From contig CAYXDO010000039.1 of NCBI GenBank assembly GCA_964463485.1, positions 1-64,000 of the forward strand: DNA of 64,000 bases. Reading direction: 5' to 3'. This document shows, piece after piece, positions 43,243 through 51,945 of this stretch. The notes under the pieces were generated by a model. The model was not told the DNA's origin, did no database searches, and saw only the letters and a list, made by a program, of their open reading frames with translations. The stretch comes from CAYXDO01 sp964463485 (GTDB lineage: Bacteria > Myxococcota > Kuafuiibacteriia > Kuafuiibacteriales > Kuafuiibacteriaceae). The first letter of the stretch is position 1. Each line of letters opens with the position of its first letter. The translations under genes were made by a program, and so were the position numbers.

Positions 43243-44646
43243 TCAGTCGAGCGCGCAGGAGGGGACCTCACCTTCCCGTTCGAACACGAGGACTTCGACC
43301 TGAATTGCGTCGCTCTGCGCGCGCTGGACGACGAAGATCCGGTCGCCGACCTTCTTGATGTGCTCGGTGAACGGATTCGTCTGCAGGCCCGCGTCGCAGA
43401 TCGCGCCGACGGGCTCCGAGTACCGAGCGAGAAAAGACGCGACCGGAGATTGGCGGCCAAGGATGAAACCGTCACCATCGGGGATGAAGATCCGGATCGA
43501 CATACCGAACGGCACGCCTTGGGCCACACGCGGTTCGAGGCGGCTGAACTCGCCACCCTCCCACAACGCGAGGCCGCCGAAGCGAGTTCCCGCGATCGCT
43601 CGGTTGGGTGGAAGCGCGCCGACGCCCGTCACGAGGCCCCGACCGAGGTCGTGGTGCGTCACTACGGCCCCCGACACCTCGGTGACCGCCGCGATCGGCC
43701 CGGCGCCCGAGGCGAGCACACGTTCGGGACCGACCCAAATCACCGAGGGGTAGTAGATGTCTCGGATGTCGGCTCCGAGCGCGAAGGGTCGGCGAGCCAG
43801 CACGGTCCACCCCGAGCCCGCTCGATATCGCTCGAGCGTGCCGGAGTCGCCGAGAGTATACAACTCGTCGGCATTCGGGCTCAGGGCGAGAGCCATGAAG
43901 CGGTAGGCCGCGGTCGAATTTCTGACTTCGTCGATCTCGAATCCGGACTCGACCGTGCCCTTGGCGACGCGTCCGTCCGCGCTCACGAGCCAGAGTTGGC
44001 CGGTCGCGTCCCGAAGCCCGGCGTGGTGCGGAGTGGAAGTGGAGAGCTCGGTGAGTTGTTCCGTGGTCCCGCTCGCGCCCACGCGAAAAAATCTCCCGTC
44101 GGCGAGCGCCAGGAGTAGGTGATCAGCGTCCTCTTCCACCGCAAGCGTGGTGAGGTCGTCACTCGTGGTGAGCTCGATTTCTCGCGAGGCTCTCCACTTT
44201 CCCGAGCGCAGGCGGCAAAGGTTCTCCGATGGCGTGGGAGCTCGGGAGAGAACCGAGCTGACCGTCGATTCGTCCTCGACGGGTACCCAAACTTGGTCGT
44301 GCGCGGGATCGGTTTGGAAGGCGGCGCGGGGTCGGGGTAGGCTCAGAGTCGCCTCGGCTTCGGGTACGAGCTCGAGTCGGCCGTCGCCGAGGCCCAGGGT
44401 AGACAACGAGCACCCAAATCCGAAAGCCATGATTCGCGTGGACGAGCCGTCGCGTTCGGCGAACGAAGGGAGGATCGCGGTGGCGTCCTCAGCTCGGGCC
44501 GCGTGCAAATCCAGGACTCGTCGGTCTTGAACGGTGGCTACGACGATGGACGCGGAGCCCTTCAAGTCCGGCAGACTCAGCTCGGCGGTGGAGTGACACG
44601 AGACCAAGGGGAGAGTCCACAGGGGGAGTCGAGCCGGCCTTTTCAT
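43243..44646 (-). CDS. Propeller-like lipoprotein, family member C
   Basis: A protein of 467 residues. The ATG at 44646 overlaps the stop of the FHA activator gene (ATGA); the longer upstream frame is a shadow of that gene. The signal ends in lipobox TLPLVSC. After LSLPDLKGSASIVVATVQD, a start very like lipoprotein D (LTLPDHPNALSSIVLFFDPD), come propeller-like strands (HLLLALADGRFFRVGASG, LWLVSADGRVAKGTVESG, ELYTLGDSGTLERYRAGSGW). A lone Cys in EPVGAICDAGL lies about 50 residues from the end. Coupling to the activator suggests a linked role, perhaps envelope monitoring, but this is inference. Confidence 0.78.
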   Translation of the reverse strand: MKRPARLPLWTLPLVSCHSTAELSLPDLKGSASIVVATVQDRRVLDLHAARAEDATAILPSFAERDGSSTRIMAFGFGCSLSTLGLGDGRLELVPEAEATLSLPRPRAAFQTDPAHDQVWVPVEDESTVSSVLSRAPTPSENLCRLRSGKWRASREIELTTSDDLTTLAVEEDADHLLLALADGRFFRVGASGTTEQLTELSTSTPHHAGLRDATGQLWLVSADGRVAKGTVESGFEIDEVRNSTAAYRFMALALSPNADELYTLGDSGTLERYRAGSGWTVLARRPFALGADIRDIYYPSVIWVGPERVLASGAGPIAAVTEVSGAVVTHHDLGRGLVTGVGALPPNRAIAGTRFGGLALWEGGEFSRLEPRVAQGVPFGMSIRIFIPDGDGFILGRQSPVASFLARYSEPVGAICDAGLQTNPFTEHIKKVGDRIFVVQRAQSDAIQVEVLVFEREGEVPSCALD

Positions 44647-46019
44647 TCTTCGGCGGGCCCTGCGTCGCCGTGTTTGCGAGCGAGGATGCGGTGGAGGACG
44701 TTGCGATGGACCTGCGCGGACTCTGCGGCCTTGCTCACGTTGCCGCCGTTGGCATCGACGACGTGCTCGGCATACGCGAGCTCGAAGGCCTCGAGGACCT
44801 GTTTTCTCGCCTCCTTGTAGGGGAGCTCGAAGAAGGGTCTGAAGCTCTCCGTGGCGTCCGCGGAGGCGCTCGAGGGTGCCCCTCCGCGGAGCTTCTGAGC
44901 CAACCCCAAACCTTCCTTCGAGAGCGACGCAGCCTGATGAATGACGTTTCGCAGCTCTCGGACGTTGCCCGGCCAATCATAGGACACGAGCTCGGCGACC
45001 AAGTCTGCGCTGAGCTCGAGGTGAGTCGAGGGGAGCTCGGCCAGGAAATGGCGAGCGAGGAGCGGAATGTCTTCTCGTCGGTCTCTGAGGGGCGGGAGCG
45101 CTACTCGGACGACGGCGAGTCGAAAGTAGAGATCACTTCGAAATCGTCGCTCCCGGACTTCGTCCTCGAGGCTTCTGTTGGTGGCCGCCACCACTCGCAC
45201 GTCGACCGGCCGAAACTGATTTGCTCCGACGGGTTTGATGGTCCGAGTCTCGAGGACCCGTAGCAAGCGCGGCTGGAGCGCCGCAGGCATCTCACCGATC
45301 TCGTCGAGAAAGATGGTGCCTCCGTTCGCCGATTCGAAGGCTCCTGCGCGGTCACTCACCGCGTTGGTGTACGCGCCCTTCACGTGCCCGAAGAGCTCAC
45401 TCTCGATCAAAGAGCCAGGAATCGACGCGCAATCGACCACCACGAAGGGGTGATCCTTTCTGCTCGATCCGTCGTGGATGGCTTTGGCGACGACTTCCTT
45501 GCCGGTGCCGGTTTCACCGGTGATGAGTACGGTCGCGTCGGTCTTCGCGGCGCGCTCGAGGATCGCGAACGTCTGCCGCATCTTGCGACTCTTGCCGAGC
45601 AGGCCTCCGAAGGCAGTGGCTTCGGAGGGGGCGACGGGTTGGGCGCCCTCGGGCGCGACCAGCATCAGCTCCGTCTCGCCGACCTTGAAGACGGCGCCGG
45701 GCGTGAACGCGAGCTCTTGGAAGCGTGTGCCTTCGAAGTAGCTTCCGTTGGTCGAGCCGAGGTCTTTGGCTTCTACGGACCCGCCGAGATTCTTCAACTC
45801 CAGGTGGCGTCGAGAGACGGAGGGATCGGTGAGTCGGAGCGTCGCCTCGAAGCTAGAGCCGATCACGAAGGGCTCCCCGCCCAACAAGATCGCTTCGCAG
45901 CCCTTTTGTTCGCCGTTGAGAATTCGAAGAACGAGCACACCTTCGGCGCCGGGGATGGAGGGTGACAACAAACGCGTGAGACGTTCTTCGCCGGCCAAGT
46001 CGAGCGACTTTCGCAACAA
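44643..46019 (-). CDS. FHA-domain sigma-54-type transcriptional activator with GAYTNA loop
   Basis: A protein of 458 residues starting at TTG 46019 (no better start nearby). An N-terminal FHA domain (about 30-120; VIGSSFEATLRLTDPSVSRRH, KDLGSTNGSYFEG) should bind phospho-Thr, linking it to Ser/Thr kinases. The AAA+ domain has Walker A ITGETGTGKEVVAKA, Walker B GGTIFLDEIGEMP and the arginine-finger region RFRSDLYFRL. The sigma-54 loop reads FGHVKGAYTNA rather than GAFTGA. A Fis-like HTH ends the protein (NVSKAAESAQVHRNVLHRIL). It overlaps lipoprotein C by four bases. Targets unknown. Confidence 0.93.
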   Translation of the reverse strand: MLRKSLDLAGEERLTRLLSPSIPGAEGVLVLRILNGEQKGCEAILLGGEPFVIGSSFEATLRLTDPSVSRRHLELKNLGGSVEAKDLGSTNGSYFEGTRFQELAFTPGAVFKVGETELMLVAPEGAQPVAPSEATAFGGLLGKSRKMRQTFAILERAAKTDATVLITGETGTGKEVVAKAIHDGSSRKDHPFVVVDCASIPGSLIESELFGHVKGAYTNAVSDRAGAFESANGGTIFLDEIGEMPAALQPRLLRVLETRTIKPVGANQFRPVDVRVVAATNRSLEDEVRERRFRSDLYFRLAVVRVALPPLRDRREDIPLLARHFLAELPSTHLELSADLVAELVSYDWPGNVRELRNVIHQAASLSKEGLGLAQKLRGGAPSSASADATESFRPFFELPYKEARKQVLEAFELAYAEHVVDANGGNVSKAAESAQVHRNVLHRILARKHGDAGPAEE

Positions 46020-46075
46020 TACATCGCGGTCGCAAGCGTTGACCCGGATGGAACGGCGCTGTTACGGCGACGCAC

Positions 46076-47725
46076 ATGCTCAGGACTTCTGCTTTCACGC
46101 GGGCCCACGTGGCCCCGCTGACGATGTCGCTCTTCGCCGGGCTTGTCGGCTGTAAGGGATGTGGCCAAAAGCCGGCCGCCGAGCCGCCAGAGCGCTTCGT
46201 CGATCGCTCCGCACCGGCCATCTTGGAGCTGTCCGACCTCGGAGCGATCGCTCGCAGCCGCCAGGCCGTCGTCGGCATGATGGCAGGACTGGCGACCCAA
46301 GCGCAGCTCGATGAGGCTACCAAAGCGATGTCGAACGACCTCGGCTTCGACCTCACGACGGTCGAAGGGCTCGCCGCGGCCGGTCTGCCGGACAAGGGTC
46401 CCATGGCCGTGCAGCTCTCCGAGGGCGGCGCGATGTTGGTCGTGCCGGTCATCGACGAAACGAAGCTGAAGGCGGTCGTGTCCAAGTCCGTGTCTGCTCG
46501 TCTCGGCGCGACGAGCGCTGAGCGCGACGCCAACGGCGTGAAGCTGACCGTGTTCTCGAGAGCGTTCGGGCCAGACACCGTGCCCGTGACGACCTACGCC
46601 GCCAAGGGTGGGCTCGCGTTCATCGGCTTTGGACGAACGAGCCCGGAGGTCGTCACCGCGGCCCTCTCCTTGCCCGCCGAGAGCTCCATCCGGAACCACC
46701 CCGAGTATCAGGCGCTCGATAAAGCTCTAGGGCGCCAAGGTGTCGCGAGGGTGATAGCGCCGTCGCCGGGCCCGCTTCGAGACGCGATCCTCGAGGCGCT
46801 CGCCGATCGCATGCCGCTTCAGAAAGAGACGTTGAAATACAACCCGAAGAGCGCGGGCGCCGTGCTCTTCGCCGACGCCAAGGAGCTCCGAGTCGATGCG
46901 CGCGTAAGGCTCGCCGAGGCCGACCTCGGTCAGGCCCGTGCCGTCTTCACACAAAAGGGAGCCATTCCCGCTTCGGTCGGACGCATCGGCGGGCTGCCTT
47001 CGTTTCTGTACCTCGAGGTGAGCGGAGAGGTCCGTGCGCTCTTGGAGGCCGCGGGCAAGGAAGACCCAGGATTCAAGCAGGAGCTCGAGGAAGGGTTCGT
47101 GCAGCTCAAAGAGATGACCGGCGTCGACGCACAAAAGGATCTGATCGAGAAATTCGGGGGCCATGGCGCGATCGCTGTAGGCCTTCGTGACCCAGCCCTG
47201 CTGGCGGACCTCGAGGCTCTCCGGCGCAATCCCTTCGCCGCGATCTGGACGATGGTCGGCGTGAGCTTCACCGGCGCCAATGCCAAGCTTTATGACGACG
47301 CGATGGACAAAGTCATGGCCGGCGTCCCGGACGTGAAGCGGGAGAAACAAACCGCCGCAGACGGCGTCGTGGACGTGCTCGAAGTCCCAGAGCCCAAGGC
47401 TACGCTGCACCTTGCCCGAATGAAGGACGCAATCATCCTCACCAACGACGGCGAGCGATTGAAGGAGAAGGCGGACGGCTCGGGCATCCTCGGCGGGCGC
47501 GCGGGCTTTGGAGCCGAGTTGAGATTTGGGCCCGTCGTGGCTGCGCTCGGCGCAGTCAACCCCGAGGCCGTGTCGCCCGGAGCCGGCGCGATCATGGCAC
47601 GCGGAATCATCGAAAAAGCGCGCGGCGTGCTCGCTCGGTTCGACCGTGCGCGAGCGACGATGACTCTCGTCGAGGACGGCGTCGCCTTCGAAGGACGGAT
47701 CGTCTTCGCGCCGCCGCGCTCGTGA
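46076..47725 (+). CDS. Large putative lipoprotein, unknown
   Basis: A protein of 549 residues. The ATG at 46076 gives a signal with lipobox FAGLVGC followed by KGCGQKP. The mature part is globular alpha/beta with repeated strand-helix units, for instance MAVQLSEGGAMLVVPVID, SAGAVLFADAKELRVDARV and HGAIAVGLRDPALLADLEAL; it loosely resembles DUF3352-type exported proteins but I would not name a family. No catalytic site recognised. It is divergent from the FHA activator with 56 bases between, a gap that could hold a promoter controlled by it. No sigma-54 -24/-12 element was recognised by eye. Confidence 0.72.
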   Translation: MLRTSAFTRAHVAPLTMSLFAGLVGCKGCGQKPAAEPPERFVDRSAPAILELSDLGAIARSRQAVVGMMAGLATQAQLDEATKAMSNDLGFDLTTVEGLAAAGLPDKGPMAVQLSEGGAMLVVPVIDETKLKAVVSKSVSARLGATSAERDANGVKLTVFSRAFGPDTVPVTTYAAKGGLAFIGFGRTSPEVVTAALSLPAESSIRNHPEYQALDKALGRQGVARVIAPSPGPLRDAILEALADRMPLQKETLKYNPKSAGAVLFADAKELRVDARVRLAEADLGQARAVFTQKGAIPASVGRIGGLPSFLYLEVSGEVRALLEAAGKEDPGFKQELEEGFVQLKEMTGVDAQKDLIEKFGGHGAIAVGLRDPALLADLEALRRNPFAAIWTMVGVSFTGANAKLYDDAMDKVMAGVPDVKREKQTAADGVVDVLEVPEPKATLHLARMKDAIILTNDGERLKEKADGSGILGGRAGFGAELRFGPVVAALGAVNPEAVSPGAGAIMARGIIEKARGVLARFDRARATMTLVEDGVAFEGRIVFAPPRS

Positions 47726-47733
47726 TGCGAGGT

Positions 47734-47811
47734 CCCCACGTAAGGACGCAGAGATGATCATTTCATCATCCGTGTTCTCTGTGGGCTTCGGCTCGGTGTT
47801 CTGTGCGACCG
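47734..47811. repeat. Degraded relative of the CACAGAG inverted repeat
   Basis: This 78-base stretch shares AGGACGCAGAGA, CATCATC(T/C)GTGT and CTCTGTGG blocks, in the same order, with the element at 43114-43210, but has lost the outer arm. It also contains its own small hairpin, GATGAT (47754-47759) with ATCATC (47766-47771). It lies between the large lipoprotein and the ABC ATPase gene, upstream of the latter on the plus strand. Confidence 0.55.
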
Positions 47812-47830
47812 CTTCGATGATCACAGCCTG

Positions 47831-48496
47831 ATGTCGATCATTCGTCTGACCTCGGTCGTGCGCCGACATGGGACGCGAATGATCCTCGCAGGCGTAGATC
47901 TCGAAGTGACCGCCGGAGAGTTGGTCGCGATCATCGGGCCTTCTGGAGCGGGGAAGACGACGCTGCTCAACATCATCGGCGGGCTCGATCCGAGCTTCGA
48001 CGGGGAGGCCGAGCTCTTCGGTCGGTCTCTTCGCGGTGCTTCCGACGACGTGCGATCGAAGCTGCGGAACGAGCTCGTGGGAGTAGTCTTTCAGTCCTTT
48101 CACCTGTTGGACCACTTGAGCGTCGTCGAGAACGTGGAAGTTCCGCTGTGGCTCGGTCCATCGCGGGGTGACGAGAGAAAGTTGGCGCTCAAAGCATTGG
48201 GGGAGGTCGGGCTCGCCGATCGCGCCGACTCGAAGATCGGCCCGCTGTCCGGGGGCGAGCGGCAGCGCGTGGCGATCGCGCGAGCGGTGGTGACCTCCCC
48301 GCGTTTGATCTTGGCCGACGAGCCGACCGGCAACCTGGACGCCGAGACCGGAGCGAACATCCTCGACATCTTCGACGTGTTGCGACGAAGGGACGTCGGG
48401 AGTGCCGTAGTCGTGGTGACTCACGAGGACTCGGTCGCGCGGCGGGCCGACCGCAGATTTCGATTGGTCTCGGGGAAGCTGGAGCTTCTGTCGTGA
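47831..48496 (+). CDS. ABC transporter ATP-binding protein (MacB/LolD type)
   Basis: A protein of 221 residues with a full nucleotide-binding domain: Walker A IIGPSGAGKTTLLN, Q-loop VVFQSFHLLDHLS, signature LSGGERQRVAIARA, Walker B LILADEPTGNLD and the H-loop VVVTHED. The best match by feel is the LolD/MacB/FtsE group, whose members drive lipoprotein release, efflux or cell-wall hydrolase control. The permease gene starts within the last four bases, so both are made together. No membrane-fusion or outer-membrane partner is nearby. Confidence 0.95.
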   Translation: MSIIRLTSVVRRHGTRMILAGVDLEVTAGELVAIIGPSGAGKTTLLNIIGGLDPSFDGEAELFGRSLRGASDDVRSKLRNELVGVVFQSFHLLDHLSVVENVEVPLWLGPSRGDERKLALKALGEVGLADRADSKIGPLSGGERQRVAIARAVVTSPRLILADEPTGNLDAETGANILDIFDVLRRRDVGSAVVVVTHEDSVARRADRRFRLVSGKLELLS

Positions 48497-49764
48497 GGCT
48501 GTGGGCTCTGGCGCGGCGCGACCTCGTGAAGAGCCGCGGCCGCTTCGGCATCGTGGGCGCCCTCGTCGCCATGGGCGTCGCGGTCGTCGTGATCTTCGGA
48601 TCGTTGGGCGTCGGTTTGTGGAAGGGTGTCGTGGAGCCCCTGTTGCCCAAGCTTCCGCTCGGTTTGATCAAGGTGGAGCCGCGCGTGCTCTCGCTTGGCC
48701 TGTTCGCGTTCGACGGCCTCGGAGGCGGTCTCGATGCGAAGGCGTTGGAGACTTTGGCGGGCCTTCCAGGCGTCCAAAGAGTGTTCCCGATGCGCGGCGC
48801 GGCGTTTCCGCTTTCGGCCACCGGGGGCGAAGGATTTCTTGGACACTCGGTTCGAACGGACCTGTTCGCGACGGGGTTGAGCCCGGAGCTCGTCGCCGCC
48901 GATGTCTCACCGGGCAAGTCGTTCGAAGACCCGGGGCCGGGATCGACGAAGGTCCCGGTGCTGGTCGCGCGCCGCTTGCTCGATCTCTACAACACCACGG
49001 TCGCGCCCTCGATTCAGAAGCCGCGTCTGTCTGCGGAGGCGCTGATCGGGTTCAGGTTCGAGCTCGTGGTGGGCGCGTCGTACGTCCGCGGAACGCCCGA
49101 TCCGTCTCACGTCGAGCGACTCACGGCGGAGATCGTCGGCGTGTCGGATCAGGCCACACTCGTCGGGATCACCGTGCCCGCCGCCGTGCTCGAGCGTTGG
49201 AGCAAGGAGCGGAGTGTGGAGCCGCCGATCGTCGCGGCCTTCGTTCGCACCAAGCACGCGGAGGACGCTGGCCCCGTAATGGCGGCGATCGATCGGCTTG
49301 GCTTTTCGGTCGACGAGACGGCGAAGATCGTGGCTGCGGTCACCGCGCTCGCGTCGATCGTGTTGTCGGTCTTCGCGCTCGTGTTGTTGGTGTTGTCGGC
49401 GTTTGCGATCGCGCAGACGTTCTTCTTGCTCGTGACGGAGCGCCGCATCGAGATCGCGGTGCTGCGCGCGATGGGCGCTCGGCAGAGAGACGTCCGCCGC
49501 CTCTTGATGTTGGAGGCGTCGATGATCGGGGGTCTTGGAGGGGGTCTCGGAGTGATTCTTGGGGTTGGGGCTTCGGCGTTGCTGAACGTGGTCCTCTTGG
49601 GAGTGCTGCCGGAGGTGCCGTTCAAGCCAGCGAGCTTCGTCTCCTTTCCTCCGGCGCTCCTCGCGGCGGCCGGTGGGCTCGGCCTCGTCGCTGCGCTCGT
49701 CGGAGCTGCATTTCCGGCCGCTCGGGCCGCTGCCATCGACCCAGCGCGAGCGCTTCGTGACTAG
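48493..49764 (+). CDS. ABC transporter permease (FtsX/MacB type)
   Basis: A protein of 423 residues with a GTG start overlapping the ATPase stop (GTGA). One N-terminal helix (FGIVGALVAMGVAVVVIFGS) is followed by a large periplasmic domain (about 40-280) and three C-terminal helices (VTALASIVLSVFALVLLVLS, MIGGLGGGLGVILGVGASAL, LAAAGGLGLVAALVGAAFPA), the FtsX/MacB layout. TERRIEIAVLRAMGARQRDV is the coupling-helix motif of this class. Together with the ATPase it probably acts as a mechanotransmission or lipoprotein-type transporter. The substrate is unknown. Confidence 0.92.
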   Translation: MRLWALARRDLVKSRGRFGIVGALVAMGVAVVVIFGSLGVGLWKGVVEPLLPKLPLGLIKVEPRVLSLGLFAFDGLGGGLDAKALETLAGLPGVQRVFPMRGAAFPLSATGGEGFLGHSVRTDLFATGLSPELVAADVSPGKSFEDPGPGSTKVPVLVARRLLDLYNTTVAPSIQKPRLSAEALIGFRFELVVGASYVRGTPDPSHVERLTAEIVGVSDQATLVGITVPAAVLERWSKERSVEPPIVAAFVRTKHAEDAGPVMAAIDRLGFSVDETAKIVAAVTALASIVLSVFALVLLVLSAFAIAQTFFLLVTERRIEIAVLRAMGARQRDVRRLLMLEASMIGGLGGGLGVILGVGASALLNVVLLGVLPEVPFKPASFVSFPPALLAAAGGLGLVAALVGAAFPAARAAAIDPARALRD

Positions 49765-49815
49765 CCGTCGATTGCGGCGACTCCACCGGACCTCGCGTGT
49801 ATACTCCCGTCGCTC

Positions 49816-51945
49816 ATGAGCTCCGCTGAGCCGAACTACAGCAAATTCGGCACCTACGTGCTGCTCGACCGTATCAGCGTCGGCGGCATGGCCGAAGTGT
49901 TTCGCGCCCGCCAAATGGGTGTCGAAGGGTTCTCGAAGATGGTCGCCATCAAGAGAATTCTGCCCAACATCGCTCAGGACGAAGAATTCATCGAGATGTT
50001 CGTCGACGAAGCGAAGCTCACCGTCCAGATGGAGCACGGCAACGTCGTGAAGATCTTCGACCTCGGCAAGGTCGATGAGTCTTACTACATCGCCATGGAG
50101 TACATCTCCGGCGTCGATCTCAGAACGGTCTGGGATCGCGCGCGCAAGCGACAGCGCCTACTTCCCATCGCGATGTCTTGTTTCATCATGCAGAAGGTCT
50201 GCGAGGGTCTGGACTACGCTCACCGCAAGAAGAGCGAGGACGGCACCGAATTCAACCTCGTCCATCGCGACGTATCTCCGCAGAACGTGCTCGTGTCCTA
50301 CGAAGGCGAAGTAAAGGTCGTCGACTTCGGCATCGCCAAGGCCTCGCACAAGGTCGGAAAGACCCAAGCCGGTGTACTCAAGGGCAAGTTTGGCTACATG
50401 TCCCCCGAGCAAGTTCGCGGGCATGAGCTCGACAACCGCAGCGATATCTTCGCGTGTGGTGTGTTGCTCTGGGAGCTCCTCGTCGGCGATCGGTTGTTCC
50501 TTGGTGAGTCTGACTTTTCGACCCTCGAGAAAGTGCGCAAGGTCGAGCTCGTCCCGCCCACCCAGTTGAACAAGCGCCTCTCCCCCCAGGTCGAGCGCAT
50601 CGTCATGAAGGCCCTCGCGAAGGAACGGGGCGATCGGTATCGCTGGGCCAGCGAGATGGCCGAGGATCTGCAGCGATATCTGTTCGCTTCGAATCAGCCC
50701 TTCGCTCGTACCGACTTGCAGCGTTACATGAAGCAGCACTTCGCCGAGGAGGTCGAGGCGGAGCAGACGAGGATGGACCGCTATCGTCAGCTCGACATGA
50801 CCAAGTACTTCGCGCCCAAGGACACCAAACCCAAGAGCGCAGAGATCCCGGTCATTCCGCTGCAGCTACCGCCCCAGACCTTTCCTGCGCCTTCCGCCGT
50901 GCAGCTATCGCCGCGCGGTCCGGACCCAACTTATCCGACCATGGCGACCGCCCCAGCCGGTCCTCATCCCTTGCCGGGTTGGGTCAAGGCGACGATCGGC
51001 GGGCTCGCCGGGCTGTTCGTCCTGTCGGCCGGCATCAGCGTCTACGTCTTCCTCCGGACTCAGAAGCCAGATCCTGGAAAAATCAGCTTGGAGGTCGCTC
51101 CCGAGGACGCCGAGCTCAAGCTCGATGGAAAGGTCGTCTCCATGAAATCACCTTTCATGGTCGAGCTTCCGCCCGGTGTGTACGAGTTTTCGGCGAGCCG
51201 CGAAGGTTATTCTCCCGCGAGAAAAACAGTGACGATTCAGGAGGGTGTGTCGCTCGTCGAGTCGATCTCACTCGAGCGTCGCATCGCCAACGCGAGCCTG
51301 TTGGTGCGCAGCAAGCCGGAGGGTCTCGAGATTTGGATCGACGGCAAGAGAACCGGAGATCGCAGTCCGTCGACGTTGACTGGATTGTTTCCGGGCAAGC
51401 ACCATGTCGAGCTCCAGGCTGATGGGGACACGCTTCACGGCAGCGAAATCGACCTCGTGGCGAACGCCATCGGTACGGTCGACGTGGATCTTTCCTCTTT
51501 GCCCCCGATCCTCGAAGTCATGTCGAGCCCGCTCGGGGCGGCCGTGTTGGTTGGTCAGGACCTCGTCGGCGCTACTCCGCTCAAGCTCCAGACTCTCCTC
51601 GGACCGACCGTGAAAGTCACCGTTTCCGCCGAAAAATGCTCTCCCGAAGTCCGTGATGTCACCCTTACTCCTGGAAAGCGGCAGAAAATCGACGTGCAGC
51701 TCCAATGCCCGCCCGGCACGGTCGTGACGGCTGCGCCCCTCCCGAACGGTAAGCTCAACGTGTCCGCGCCCTCTATCGCGGAGGTCATGCTCGACGGCCA
51801 GAAGATCGGATCCACTCCGATCTTGGGCCACGCGGTCGCGGTCGGAGAACATGAGGTGAGTGTTGCGCCGAGCGGGAAGCAGCCCTACGTGGTGCGGGTG
51901 CTCGTCACCAAGGACAAGCTCACTTCGGTGGAAGCAAAGTTGTAG
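49816..51945 (+). CDS. PknB-like Ser/Thr kinase with extracytoplasmic PEGA repeats
   Basis: A protein of 709 residues. The kinase domain (about 10-285) has MVAIKRILPN (catalytic Lys), FNLVHRDVSPQNVLVS (HRD at about 150), VVDFGIAKASH (DFG) and GKFGYMSPEQVRG, so it should be active. The P-loop is ISVGGMAEVFRA. After a Pro-rich juxtamembrane segment is one membrane helix (GLAGLFVLSAGISVYVFL, near residue 405), then about four PEGA-type beta repeats (ELPPGVYEFSASREGYSPAR, VRSKPEGLEIWIDGKRTGD, VMSSPLGAAVLVGQDLVGAT, SIAEVMLDGQKIGSTPI). It is probably a sensor kinase for envelope state. It lies 51 bases after the ABC pair, and its 3' end overlaps the convergent acyltransferase gene by 26 bases. Confidence 0.95.
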   Translation: MSSAEPNYSKFGTYVLLDRISVGGMAEVFRARQMGVEGFSKMVAIKRILPNIAQDEEFIEMFVDEAKLTVQMEHGNVVKIFDLGKVDESYYIAMEYISGVDLRTVWDRARKRQRLLPIAMSCFIMQKVCEGLDYAHRKKSEDGTEFNLVHRDVSPQNVLVSYEGEVKVVDFGIAKASHKVGKTQAGVLKGKFGYMSPEQVRGHELDNRSDIFACGVLLWELLVGDRLFLGESDFSTLEKVRKVELVPPTQLNKRLSPQVERIVMKALAKERGDRYRWASEMAEDLQRYLFASNQPFARTDLQRYMKQHFAEEVEAEQTRMDRYRQLDMTKYFAPKDTKPKSAEIPVIPLQLPPQTFPAPSAVQLSPRGPDPTYPTMATAPAGPHPLPGWVKATIGGLAGLFVLSAGISVYVFLRTQKPDPGKISLEVAPEDAELKLDGKVVSMKSPFMVELPPGVYEFSASREGYSPARKTVTIQEGVSLVESISLERRIANASLLVRSKPEGLEIWIDGKRTGDRSPSTLTGLFPGKHHVELQADGDTLHGSEIDLVANAIGTVDVDLSSLPPILEVMSSPLGAAVLVGQDLVGATPLKLQTLLGPTVKVTVSAEKCSPEVRDVTLTPGKRQKIDVQLQCPPGTVVTAAPLPNGKLNVSAPSIAEVMLDGQKIGSTPILGHAVAVGEHEVSVAPSGKQPYVVRVLVTKDKLTSVEAKL

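Noticed and set aside
42508..44118. Plus-strand frame of 536 codons over the acyltransferase and lipoprotein C
   Set aside because: It runs through the CACAGAG inverted repeat and is antisense to two well-supported genes.
46727..48424. Minus-strand frame of 565 codons across the large lipoprotein and ABC ATPase
   Set aside because: It crosses two clear plus-strand genes and is rich in Arg, Asp and His as expected of an antisense frame; no motif found.
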